A DNA stretch of 22,836 nt, from the NCBI GenBank assembly GCA_023415475.1, contig JAEZKL010000004.1, forward strand, positions 1-22,836, in the 5' to 3' direction. Position numbers and translations under genes: made by a program. The notes beneath the pieces are model-generated. The model was not told the origin of the DNA, made no database searches, and saw nothing but the letters and a program-made list of their open reading frames with translations. The DNA comes from Bacillota bacterium (GTDB taxonomy: Bacteria > Bacillota > Clostridia > Lachnospirales > Lachnospiraceae). Position 1 is the stretch's first letter. Each line of letters begins with the position of its first letter. Of the stretch, positions 1 through 7,659 are shown in pieces.

Positions 1-29
1 GAATAACATGTAAGAATAAGGTCGAAAAG

Positions 30-64
30 GGAAGAAAAGCCTGGAAAACTAAGGCTTTTCTTCC
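30..64. terminator. Hairpin, possible end of an upstream transcript
   Basis: A 13-bp perfect stem (30-42 pairs with 52-64) encloses a 9-nt loop. The right arm is T-rich (CTTTTCTTCC), but no clean T-run follows. It could be the terminator of a gene left of the window, or act on the opposite strand. The stem is directly visible; the terminator role is inference. Confidence 0.4.
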
Positions 65-123
65 AAATATAAAGCAGTGATAAAATTAAATTATCGATTT
101 TTTTAAAAAAATTAAAAAAACAC

Positions 124-152
124 TTGCAATTTGTTTCTAGACCATATATAAT
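124..152 (+). promoter_or_regulatory. Promoter of the tRNA-Lys gene
   Basis: TTGCAA (124-129) and a perfect TATAAT (147-152) are separated by 17 nt, a strong sigma-A-type promoter. Transcription would start near 159, about 50 nt upstream of the tRNA. Confidence 0.7.
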
Positions 153-210
153 AACTTTTGCGTTCGGTAATTAAGAAAATCAAAAGTAATACAAGCCAAA
201 CGACATATAA

Positions 211-283
211 GCGTTTCTAGCTCAGTTGGTAGAGCACCTGACTCTTAATCAGGGTGTCCAGGGTTCGAGCCCCTGGAGACGCA
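211..283 (+). tRNA. tRNA-Lys (anticodon CUU)
   Basis: A 73-nt cloverleaf. The 7-bp acceptor stem GCGTTTC/GAGACGC has one G-T pair and discriminator A283. The D arm is CTCAGTTGGTAGAG, the anticodon stem CCTGA/TCAGG has loop CTCTTAA giving anticodon CTT, and the T arm contains GGTTCGAGCCC. The 3' CCA is not encoded. It stands alone behind its own promoter. The AT-rich island starts just downstream, and tRNA 3' ends are common integration targets, so it is a candidate attachment site. No second copy of its 3' end was seen in the window. Confidence 0.95.
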
Positions 284-310
284 CTTACAAAGTATCAATT
301 TTGAAGACAT

Positions 311-337
311 AGGAGCTTCGGGGTTGGTGCTTTTTTT
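311..337 (+). terminator. Weak terminator after tRNA-Lys
   Basis: A run of seven T (331-337) follows a G-rich stretch that can form only a short imperfect stem (AGC with GCT). Its place about 30 nt behind the tRNA suggests a terminator; the hairpin itself is weak. Confidence 0.35.
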
Positions 338-445
338 GTGTCCTTATCTTAGCAAGTCGATAGTCGGAGAAAGTTATGTGATTTCATGGCGTTGGTGAAT
401 ATTGCGATGAGTAAAGATTTGGACCAAAGAACTATAAAAAAATGG

Positions 446-487
446 ATTACCTGACTTGGTTAGGATGTACTGGCTAGGTCAGGTAAT
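446..487. repeat. Inverted repeat in the gene-free stretch 284-703
   Basis: The arms ATTACCTGAC (446-455) and GTCAGGTAAT (478-487) are perfect 10-bp inverted repeats with a 22-nt loop, followed by TATTTTG. Just downstream are repeated GTCGGTC-like words at 494-500, 539-546 and 550-557. No gene is seen between the tRNA and position 704. The element could be a terminator or a recombinase-binding structure at the island edge. Confidence 0.45.
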
Positions 488-608
488 TATTTTGTCGGTC
501 GAAAAGTAGGTCAAAAGGGAAAATAATGATTGGAAATCGTCGGTCAGATGTCGGTCAATGGATAATGATTATAAAAATGAAATATCAATCTGGACGATAT
601 TCTATAAT

Positions 609-637
609 TTGACATATTAATACAGGGATGCTATAGT
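609..637 (+). promoter_or_regulatory. Promoter of the SIR2-STAND gene
   Basis: Perfect TTGACA (609-614), 17-nt spacer, TATAGT (632-637). The predicted start near 644 leaves a leader of about 60 nt, ending in AGGAGG (689-694) 9 nt before the ATG at 704. Confidence 0.7.
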
Positions 638-703
638 AGAAATTGAATAGGATATTTTACCACAAGAAAATATAATGCAAATATGCATAGGAGGAAATAG
701 GCT

Positions 704-3235
704 ATGTTAATAGAGGAGGCTATTAAGCATGCAATAGATAGGGAAGCAATACTATTTTTAGGTGCGGGATTTTCAATTGGAGGTATAAATTCTCAAGGAA
801 GATCGATGACCACAGGCGCAGGGCTAGCACATATTTTGTGTGATGATATGGGTATAAAACATTCAGACAACTTGACAATTACATCATCTAGATATTTAGA
901 AGATGAATTATATAAAAAAGGATTAGTAAACCTTATTACACTGTTAAAGAAAGAACTTATTTGTACACAAACAACAAAGGAGCAAACAACTATTGTAAGT
1001 TTACCATGGAAGAGAATATATACAACTAACTATGATGATATAGTTGAGGTGGCAAGTGAAGCAATAGGGTTTTCAAGAAATTCAATAACAATAACGGCTA
1101 AGAGATATGATAGTCAACAGAACTTAGAGCAAGCTATTGTACATATCAACGGATATATTAGAGGCTTGAATGAAAAAAAATTCATCGAAGAATTTAAAAT
1201 TACTGATGATAATTACAATAGAGATGGACTGCTAAAAAGTAGTTGGTCAAATATGTTTGAATCAGACTTAATACGAAATAAGGCTATTGTCTTCATCGGA
1301 TATTCTTTAGATTATGATCAAGAGATAGTAAAACTAATAGCAAATTTAAATATTAAAGATAAGTGTATTTTTATTGATATAGACAATATTGATGATGATA
1401 AAGAGTTTAGACTTAATAAGTATGGTAAATTGTATAAATTCGGAGCGAATGGGCTTGCTAATGAAATCGAAAAAATTGAAACCAGTTATATACCACAAGT
1501 GAAAAAAGTAGAAACCATAAGTTTTAAAGAGAAAAACGAATCACTATTCTATTCTGATGTAAAGTACTCAATACTTGATGTTGTAAATTTATTGGTAAAA
1601 GGAAAAATTAGAACCGAATTTATTAATCAAGAAGGTTATTGCTTACATCGTAAAAACAAAATTAATGAGATAAAAGATATTTTCAAAGAGAAGAATGTTA
1701 CAATTGTACAATCTAAACTTGGAAATGGAAAAAGTATATTTCTTGAGTGCCTTGCAAATGAAATGAGTAATTTATATGATGTATATCATGTTGAAAGTAT
1801 AGATAATTACATAGAGGATATGCAGGTAATATTAAATAGAAGTACCAAAACAGTATTACTATTGATTGATGATTATGGATATTATATGAGATTGCTCATT
1901 GAACTGGGAAAAGATTTTCCTGATAATTTGAAATTAGTATTAACTTGTAGAACTACAATAAATGCAAATCTGTATTATGATTTAATAGATAAATATAATT
2001 ATACAGAAAATCAAATAGGAATTGTAGATCTTGATATTTTAGAAAATAGTGAAATATATGAGTTGGTAAATATCTTAAATGTAAATAGATTTTGGGGAGA
2101 TATGGATAGATTCTCCCCTACGGATAAGAAAAAAATTATCAAGAAAAAATATGGAGGAAATTTGTCGAAAATATTTTATCTATTACTAAACTCAGAGGTA
2201 ATTAACGAGCAAATAAATAGATTATTAGAAACAATTATTGAGAAAGAACAATTTAAGAAATTCTTTCTATGTCAATCCGTTAATTCTCTCTGCGGATTAA
2301 AAATAACTTATAGTGACATTTGTAAATTCATGAACATATCAGAGACATCGATAGCAAGTTATAGATTAGATGCAAATATTAGAGAGGTCATTGATTTTGA
2401 AAATAATAAATTTAGCATATCTTCTTCAATATTTTCTCAATATCTTATTAAGCAAGGACAATTTAATAGAGATATTATGGAGATTTTAGAACAGCTATAT
2501 ATAAATTGTTCAGAGAATGATGAATATTTAAACAAATATAAAGAGCAGAGAAAAATACTAATTTCACGCTCTAATATAAAACTAGCATTTTCAACGAACA
2601 ATACTCTAAATCAAGAAGAAGAAAAAAGGATATTTGCTTATTATGATAACATAAAAAATCTACCAACTGCCAGCAATAATCCATTCTTTTGGCTTCAGTT
2701 TGGTATAACAGCACTTAATTTAGAGGAGTATCCTTGGGCTAGAAATTGTTTTGATAACGCATATGCAAATGCTGAGATGTTGGAGAATTTTGATGCATAT
2801 CAGTTGGATACACATTATGCTAGATTATTATTGTGTTATGAAATGACTATTAATAGTAATAAAAAAGAAGATGCAATGAATAACTTTTATATGGCACATA
2901 AATATTTGACTAATAACAGTAACAAAGGATCAAAATTAATTTATGTATTAAAACAGACATCTTTGTATTTGGATTATTATAATAAATATAAAAATATATT
3001 TGATGAAAATGATATAGAAAATTTTAGAATTAAAGCATTAGAATTGCTACCTAAATACAGTGAATATTTTACTCTTAAAGACATGTTCAAGATTCCGAAC
3101 GAAATTATGAGTTCTTATCGATATTTTCGAAGAATATTTGAAGGTACTATTTATCGTGTTTATTTTAATAAAGTTGATGATGAATATAATAAAAAGGTAT
3201 CAAGCTCTAATTTGGCAGTAAGATATTTAAATTAA
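704..3235 (+). CDS. SIR2-like / STAND-type NTPase protein, candidate anti-phage defence
   Basis: 843 aa. The N-terminal SIR2-like (NAD-binding) domain shows GAGFS (20-24), TTNYDD (107-112), an HING motif with the candidate catalytic His (147-150) and IGYSLDYD (198-205). A P-loop NTPase segment follows, with SKLGNGKS (337-344), Walker B TVLLLIDDYG (383-392) and a sensor-like LVLTCRT (411-417). The Walker A lacks its usual first Gly (Ser337). The C-terminal third is alpha-helical and TPR-like (roughly 660-800). In known SIR2-STAND defence proteins such as the Avs5 type, phage sensing activates NAD+ depletion and abortive infection; that role is inferred here by architecture. The gene is monocistronic, very AT-rich compared with the housekeeping genes, has its own promoter, and is followed by a dead integrase. 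The start is well set by AGGAGG. Confidence 0.8.
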   Translation: MLIEEAIKHAIDREAILFLGAGFSIGGINSQGRSMTTGAGLAHILCDDMGIKHSDNLTITSSRYLEDELYKKGLVNLITLLKKELICTQTTKEQTTIVSLPWKRIYTTNYDDIVEVASEAIGFSRNSITITAKRYDSQQNLEQAIVHINGYIRGLNEKKFIEEFKITDDNYNRDGLLKSSWSNMFESDLIRNKAIVFIGYSLDYDQEIVKLIANLNIKDKCIFIDIDNIDDDKEFRLNKYGKLYKFGANGLANEIEKIETSYIPQVKKVETISFKEKNESLFYSDVKYSILDVVNLLVKGKIRTEFINQEGYCLHRKNKINEIKDIFKEKNVTIVQSKLGNGKSIFLECLANEMSNLYDVYHVESIDNYIEDMQVILNRSTKTVLLLIDDYGYYMRLLIELGKDFPDNLKLVLTCRTTINANLYYDLIDKYNYTENQIGIVDLDILENSEIYELVNILNVNRFWGDMDRFSPTDKKKIIKKKYGGNLSKIFYLLLNSEVINEQINRLLETIIEKEQFKKFFLCQSVNSLCGLKITYSDICKFMNISETSIASYRLDANIREVIDFENNKFSISSSIFSQYLIKQGQFNRDIMEILEQLYINCSENDEYLNKYKEQRKILISRSNIKLAFSTNNTLNQEEEKRIFAYYDNIKNLPTASNNPFFWLQFGITALNLEEYPWARNCFDNAYANAEMLENFDAYQLDTHYARLLLCYEMTINSNKKEDAMNNFYMAHKYLTNNSNKGSKLIYVLKQTSLYLDYYNKYKNIFDENDIENFRIKALELLPKYSEYFTLKDMFKIPNEIMSSYRYFRRIFEGTIYRVYFNKVDDEYNKKVSSSNLAVRYLN

Positions 3236-3249
3236 GAGGTTACAATAAT

Positions 3250-3849
3250 TGAAAACATGTGGCAAAAGAATCAGGTTACATAAAAAGCAATCCGACAGCT
3301 GGAACCGAAGCTCAGAAGACCGAGTGCTTTTACAGAAGAGAAAAAGATGGTTTATGATTGTGAAGAGGTACAAAAATTATTATTAGGAATAAAGCAAACA
3401 GACATGGAAATGCAGTTCTCCGCCGTGGTGAAGCACTTGCATTAACCTAAGGCTTATTAACTACACCTAAGACCAAGTCCAGTGTTAGAACAATTAAGCT
3501 CACGGAAAACAAACACTACACTTACTTAGAAAGGCTAAAACAGACTATAACACAAGAAAGCTTACTAGTGAAGATTTTGTGGATTCACAAAGAGTTATTT
3601 CACATGCAAACGGTAAGCCATTCACCTCAAAATAACTTAATATAAAATATAAAAGGACGATTCGTAACTGGGATTGGAAGATATTCGCTTGCACGATTTG
3701 CAACATGCCGGAATAACATTACAGTCAGTACCAGAGCCGGGAATAGTAGTATTAAAATTACGGGCGATATTTATTGACATTGTACTAGAAAAATGGAAGA
3801 TGAAACAATATTATTGAAAAGGTATTTTGATTCAGCAGCGAATCAATAG
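3250..3849 (+). pseudogene. Decayed tyrosine integrase (5'-truncated, frameshifted)
   Basis: No long frame survives, but pieces of a phage/ICE-type integrase appear in correct order across all three frames. They are a GYIKSNPT-like piece near 3268-3300, KKMVYDCEEVQKLLLG, LRRGEALALT (3418-3447, box with the first catalytic Arg), TPKTKSSVRTIKLT (3463-3504), a NGKPFTS piece near 3615, RLHDLQH (3686-3706, normally RLHDLRH), and SSIKITGDIY with the presumed nucleophile Tyr codon at 3772-3774. A final MEDETILLKRYF piece ends in TAG at 3847-3849. Several frameshifts and stops, and loss of the second Arg, make it inactive. The N-terminal arm-binding part is absent, starting abruptly behind the SIR2 gene. 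It marks past mobility of the island. Confidence 0.85.
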
Positions 3850-3853
3850 AGTA

Positions 3854-3896
3854 ATATGAGGTAGTGGTCGATATACACTACCTCATATATCTTTTT
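3854..3896 (+). terminator. Terminator after the integrase remnant
   Basis: A 13-bp perfect stem (3854-3866 with 3876-3888) and a 9-nt loop are followed after 3 nt by TTTTT (3892-3896). It lies 5 nt behind the last stop of the integrase remnant and probably was its terminator. Confidence 0.8.
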
Positions 3897-4005
3897 ATTG
3901 CAGAGATTAAAATCCTAATGTTTGATATGGAAATATAATACAAATATTCTAAAAATCATTTAAGAAAGTATAAATAATAGATAATGTAGTTATTTGTGGT
4001 TTTTA

Positions 4006-4034
4006 TTGTAAGATATACATATATGGTATATAAT
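4006..4034 (+). promoter_or_regulatory. Promoter of the Lamassu-like operon
   Basis: TTGTAA (4006-4011), 17-nt spacer, TATAAT (4029-4034). The start near 4041 leaves a leader of about 95 nt before the ATG at 4136. No other good promoter was seen in the stretch 3897-4135. Confidence 0.6.
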
Positions 4035-4135
4035 GTCAATAAGTCGCTAATAGTGAGGATTGGCTTATTAACCAAAAATATATGCATACTAATAATTTGA
4101 TAAGTTTGTTATTATGTATACGGGGGAATAGTATC

Positions 4136-5206
4136 ATGGATAATGTATATCAATTATTACCTTATGATTTATCGGGTTCAAGATCAAAAAATCGTTTCCG
4201 ATTAGAATTGTTGTGGGGATTGGAAAAGATTTATGATATTTATAAATCAGGTAAAGATTTTTGTATGGTTTTTGACTATGTTTGTGATATTGAATTGCAT
4301 TTGGAGGACAGTTATGAGTTTTACCAATTAAAGACCAGCAATGGAGCTAAACCTTTTAGTATTTCGCATATACTTAAGCTGGATGATGCAGGAAAATCAA
4401 TATTTGGTAAAGTTTATTTATTAAAGCATATATTGGATAAAGCTGGTATGAATAATTGTAAAATTGCCATAGTAGTTAATTCTCCGTTAAGGGCAAAAAA
4501 TAAAACATATGCTGACATAGAAGAGTTAAAATTTGTAGACTTAGATAAAGAAATAAAAAATATTATAAATGAATCAATTAAGAAAGAATTGGTATGTAGT
4601 GAAGATATTAATTTAAGTAATGTTTATTATTTTCATTCCGCAATGGATTTAGTAAATCCACAGGATAGTCTAATAGGAAAAACGGTTCAATTTTTCATAG
4701 ATATTTCAGGAGAGGAACCTAAGAAAGTTAAATCTCTATTTCGTGTCTTACAAGATACAATTACTATAAAAGCTACTTATGAAAAACAATGTAATTCAAA
4801 TAAAGATTTATTTGAGAAAAAGGGATTATCGAAAGCAGAATTTGACAAAATCATTAGAACTTACATTGACATAGCTGATGATGCGGTACCACATGCAAAG
4901 AAAATAATAGATGATTATTATATTGAATTTAGCGATAGAGTTTATATGAAAAATGCATTAACAAAAGTAGTTCAAGAATTGGTGGTTAATAAAAGACTTC
5001 AAATTAAGCAAGAGGAAATAGTTAAATATATAGGAGCTAATTTACAGGAATTTAATAAGACAATTTCTGAGAATCTGAGTGCTTTGATGAAAATATTTTC
5101 GTCAACTTTCCCATTGGAATATTCATTTTATGAAAAGCAAGCACTTATTATTTTAATATTAGCAAAGTTTGAGGAGGGTATATATGAAGCAGTTGTTAAT
5201 TCATGA
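4136..5206 (+). CDS. DUF4297/Cap4-type nuclease, LmuA-like
   Basis: 356 aa from the chosen ATG, which lies 7 nt behind GGGGGAA (4122-4128); an in-frame ATG at 4082 has no ribosome site. The N-terminal part matches the PD-(D/E)xK plan of DUF4297: acidic helix with Glu24 (FRLELLWGLEK), Asp51 in CDIEL, and QLK with Gln64/Lys66 in YEFYQLKT. In the family this domain cuts double-stranded DNA. The rest is helical and would be the partner-binding region. It overlaps the next gene, an SMC-like ATPase, by 23 nt, a pairing typical of two-gene Lamassu systems in which LmuB senses abnormal DNA ends and releases LmuA. The nuclease call is good; the Lamassu assignment depends on the pair. Very AT-rich. Confidence 0.75.
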   Translation: MDNVYQLLPYDLSGSRSKNRFRLELLWGLEKIYDIYKSGKDFCMVFDYVCDIELHLEDSYEFYQLKTSNGAKPFSISHILKLDDAGKSIFGKVYLLKHILDKAGMNNCKIAIVVNSPLRAKNKTYADIEELKFVDLDKEIKNIINESIKKELVCSEDINLSNVYYFHSAMDLVNPQDSLIGKTVQFFIDISGEEPKKVKSLFRVLQDTITIKATYEKQCNSNKDLFEKKGLSKAEFDKIIRTYIDIADDAVPHAKKIIDDYYIEFSDRVYMKNALTKVVQELVVNKRLQIKQEEIVKYIGANLQEFNKTISENLSALMKIFSSTFPLEYSFYEKQALIILILAKFEEGIYEAVVNS

Positions 5207-6872
5207 TTTATATATTTTTTCAATACGTGAAAAAAAAGCTAAACATGTACCTTTTACTCAAGGAAGAAATATAATTACGTCTAATAAAGAGACTGGTACG
5301 AAAAAGGGTAAGTCTGTAGTATTAAAGAGCATATATCATACATTAGGAGCAGATTGCTTTTTTGAAGATCGTTGGAATGAAAATGATAAAGTTTTTATTT
5401 TAGACTTTTCGGTAGAAAATACAGATTATAGGATTTTCCGGCATCAAAAATTATTCAAAATATTCTTTATTCAGAATAGTAAAGAAATTTATAGAACAGT
5501 ACATAGATCAGAATTGGCAGAGTTCTTAAAGGGAATATATGGGTTCGCCGTAGAGCTACCAAACAAAGAGGATGATGTTTTAGAAATAACGCCACCTGCA
5601 TTTAATTATTTATTAAATTTTATTGATCAAGATAAAATTAATGGTAGTTATTTTACATCATTTAAATCATTAACTCAATACTCAGATTTTAAAGACAAAG
5701 TACTATATTATCATTTTAACGTTTATAATGCTGAGTATTATAATTTAATAAAAGAAATTGAGAAAATAACGCTTACACTTAATGAACTTAAAAATGATAG
5801 TGATATAAATCAGAAAATGTTGACCAAAATTAATAAGTCATTAAATAATGCAGATTATTCCATCAGCTTGGATAGTTTACGTAAAGAAATTGAAGATACA
5901 AAAGATGAATATACTGGCATTGTAACAAAACTAAGTAAATCAAAAAAATCACTTATAGACCTTAGGAATAAAAAAGAAGAAATTGAAATTAATATTAGAG
6001 AGTTAAAATTATTTAATAATGATGTAGAGAAAGATATCAAAAAGATAGTTAAGCATGAATGTCCTGTGTGCCATAATTATATTGAGGATCAGATGGAAGA
6101 AAGAATAAAAAAATATAATACAGTAGAGGACTTAATGTATCTAAAAGTTGAATTAGAAGCAGCTTTAAATGAGATCGAACATAAAATCAATAGAGAAGAA
6201 GAAAAATATAAAGCATATTTGGAAACAATGGAGGAATATGAGAAAAAATTAAAGATCAATACACAAGAAATAGATGATATATTAAAATTTAAGGGATTTA
6301 TCGAAATAAGAGAAACTATCATTAAGGATTTGGGGAATATAACTGCTGAATTATCAGAAAATAAGGGCATATTAAATAGTCTTAAAAAGAAGAAAGATGC
6401 TTATGATAATTCAAAAAAATCAATTAATGAAAAGTATTATGAATGGATGTTACAAGATAAAACTAGATTTGGACTTGAAGAAATTGCTGATAATAAATTG
6501 GAAGATATAAACAACATCATTACTGCTGGTGGTAGTAATAGACCAATTGCAACTGCCATCTGGTATATGAACTTATTAAAGCTTAGAAAGCACTTTAATC
6601 CCGACGCTATTCGTTTTCCAATAGTTCTTGATAGTCCCAATAATGTGGAAACTGACGATGAAAAAAGACAACAGCTGCTAGACTATATTTTTGAAAAATG
6701 TGATAATAGTGAGCAACTTATTGTTTCGACACTGGGATTTGAGACAAATGATTTTCCAGGTGTTTCTTTTAATAATATTATTGAGCTAACAAATGATAAA
6801 TACCATTTATTAACCGATGAAGAGTACCAAAAGCACATAAATCTATTTATTGAAGTAATGCAGGATGAGTGA
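5184..6872 (+). CDS. Rad50/SMC-like zinc-hook ATPase, LmuB-like
   Basis: 562 aa. ATG 5184 follows AGGAGGG (5172-5178) at 5 nt and overlaps the nuclease gene; an in-frame TTG at 5169 is less likely. The N-terminal lobe has a Walker A-like GTKKGKS (38-44). Long Lys/Glu-rich coiled coils (about 185-290 and 300-415) flank a CPVC zinc hook (Cys293, Cys296). The C-terminal lobe has a signature-like TAGGSN (447-452) and Walker B FPIVLDSPNN (478-487), in which the usual catalytic Glu after the Asp is replaced by Ser-Pro. This is the architecture of SbcC/Rad50 proteins and of LmuB. Expected to form a dimer that detects foreign DNA structures and controls the adjacent DUF4297 nuclease. No LmuC-like third gene is visible. 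Confidence 0.75.
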   Translation: MKQLLIHDLYIFSIREKKAKHVPFTQGRNIITSNKETGTKKGKSVVLKSIYHTLGADCFFEDRWNENDKVFILDFSVENTDYRIFRHQKLFKIFFIQNSKEIYRTVHRSELAEFLKGIYGFAVELPNKEDDVLEITPPAFNYLLNFIDQDKINGSYFTSFKSLTQYSDFKDKVLYYHFNVYNAEYYNLIKEIEKITLTLNELKNDSDINQKMLTKINKSLNNADYSISLDSLRKEIEDTKDEYTGIVTKLSKSKKSLIDLRNKKEEIEINIRELKLFNNDVEKDIKKIVKHECPVCHNYIEDQMEERIKKYNTVEDLMYLKVELEAALNEIEHKINREEEKYKAYLETMEEYEKKLKINTQEIDDILKFKGFIEIRETIIKDLGNITAELSENKGILNSLKKKKDAYDNSKKSINEKYYEWMLQDKTRFGLEEIADNKLEDINNIITAGGSNRPIATAIWYMNLLKLRKHFNPDAIRFPIVLDSPNNVETDDEKRQQLLDYIFEKCDNSEQLIVSTLGFETNDFPGVSFNNIIELTNDKYHLLTDEEYQKHINLFIEVMQDE

Positions 6873-7012
6873 TATCAAGCCATATATAGTATGCTTTGTG
6901 TAATTGTTATCTTATGAAACCCTACTTACCTTCAGAAAGAAATTTAATTATATAACTTTACTATTTTACATGTTTTTGAGATGGTAGTAAATCAAGGCTA
7001 AGTGATTATTAT

Positions 7013-7061
7013 CGTATACAACCATTATAAGCAGGTTATAAGGATATAATGGTTGTATACG
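7013..7061. repeat. 17-bp perfect inverted repeat at the right island edge
   Basis: CGTATACAACCATTATA (7013-7029) and its exact reverse complement (7045-7061) enclose a 15-nt loop. No T-run follows. The stretch 6873-7287 holds no convincing gene, only this element, GTCGGTCA-like words at 7069-7088 and a short terminator-like hairpin. It may be a bidirectional terminator of the Lamassu-like operon or a recombination relic. Confidence 0.6.
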
Positions 7062-7179
7062 GGATCCTGTCGGTCATCTTGTTGGTCATGAAGCATTTAA
7101 AGGTTTTACCATGACATCTCCTGTCAAGGACTTTCTAACTAGGTCAGGGCTGTTGTCTAAGAAGGTGACAGAAAAATCC

Positions 7180-7200
7180 CGCGAAGCTTACGCGTTTTTT
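7180..7200 (+). terminator. Short GC hairpin with T-run
   Basis: CGCG (7180-7183) pairs with CGCG (7191-7194) around a 7-nt loop, followed at once by TTTTTT. A flanking A-run at 7172-7176 could extend the pairing. Probably a terminator reading either way. Confidence 0.5.
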
Positions 7201-7287
7201 AATTCGGAAAGAATAAAAAATTGATATCATTGACTAGACTTCTCACATTTCGATTACAACTTCATATATTTTTATGAGGTGATTATT

Positions 7288-7512
7288 TTGGAATGTGAGC
7301 TTGTTATCTTAATTTCAACAATAGCCTGTGCAATATCAAAATGTAGCACAGATGACGAAATTTCACTTTTGTCAGTTATATTTTCTCAGCTTGGCGATAC
7401 CTTGTCTACGATTATTACGAAAAGAGAGATTGACGAAAAACGTAATAATAATGACAAGACAATTGATTCTAGCTGTAACAAAACAGATAGTGATAATAAT
7501 TTAAATAAATAA
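7288..7512 (+). CDS. Small DUF6774-like protein
   Basis: 74 aa from a TTG start 6 nt behind GAGGTG (7276-7281); a GTG at 7279 would sit inside that ribosome site. The first half is hydrophobic (ECELVILISTIACAIS), followed by KCSTDDEISLL and a FSQLGDTLSTI segment. The Cys pattern plus QLGDTL resembles the small DUF6774 proteins of Lachnospiraceae, whose function is unknown. The last 25 residues are polar, rich in Asn, Asp and Lys. A clear terminator follows at 7522. The family match is from memory and not certain. Confidence 0.6.
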   Translation: MECELVILISTIACAISKCSTDDEISLLSVIFSQLGDTLSTIITKREIDEKRNNNDKTIDSSCNKTDSDNNLNK

Positions 7513-7521
7513 TTCATACAC

Positions 7522-7573
7522 AGCACTTCAGCCCAGGATAGCGAGTTCTCTGCTCGGGACTGAGTGCTTTTTT
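7522..7573 (+). terminator. Terminator of the DUF6774-like gene
   Basis: AGCACT (7522-7527) pairs with AGTGCT (7563-7568) and the stem continues imperfectly (CAG/CTG, then CC/GG) around a branched loop. A T-run follows at 7568-7573. It begins 10 nt behind the stop. Confidence 0.75.
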
Positions 7574-7576
7574 ATG

Positions 7577-7604
7577 ATGACAGGCCAAAATAAAGTGATA
7601 TAAT
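7577..7604 (+). promoter_or_regulatory. Likely greA promoter
   Basis: A perfect TATAAT (7599-7604) with ATGACA (7577-7582) 16 nt upstream. The start near 7611 gives a leader of about 50 nt before the GreA-family ATG at 7660. Confidence 0.5.
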
Positions 7605-7659
7605 GATAAGTAGCAAATAAATAATTTAAAACTTCACTTATTATATCGGAGATATCATC

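Noticed and set aside
7042..7224. Short open frame of about 60 codons, with VGHLVGHE and KSREAYAFF
   Set aside because: No start with a ribosome site; its end is the translation of the terminator-like hairpin at 7180-7200.
3850..7280. Duplicate of the tRNA-Lys 3' end as attR
   Set aside because: No copy of GGTTCGAGCCCCTGGAGACG was found on reading this stretch; an att site is therefore not annotated.
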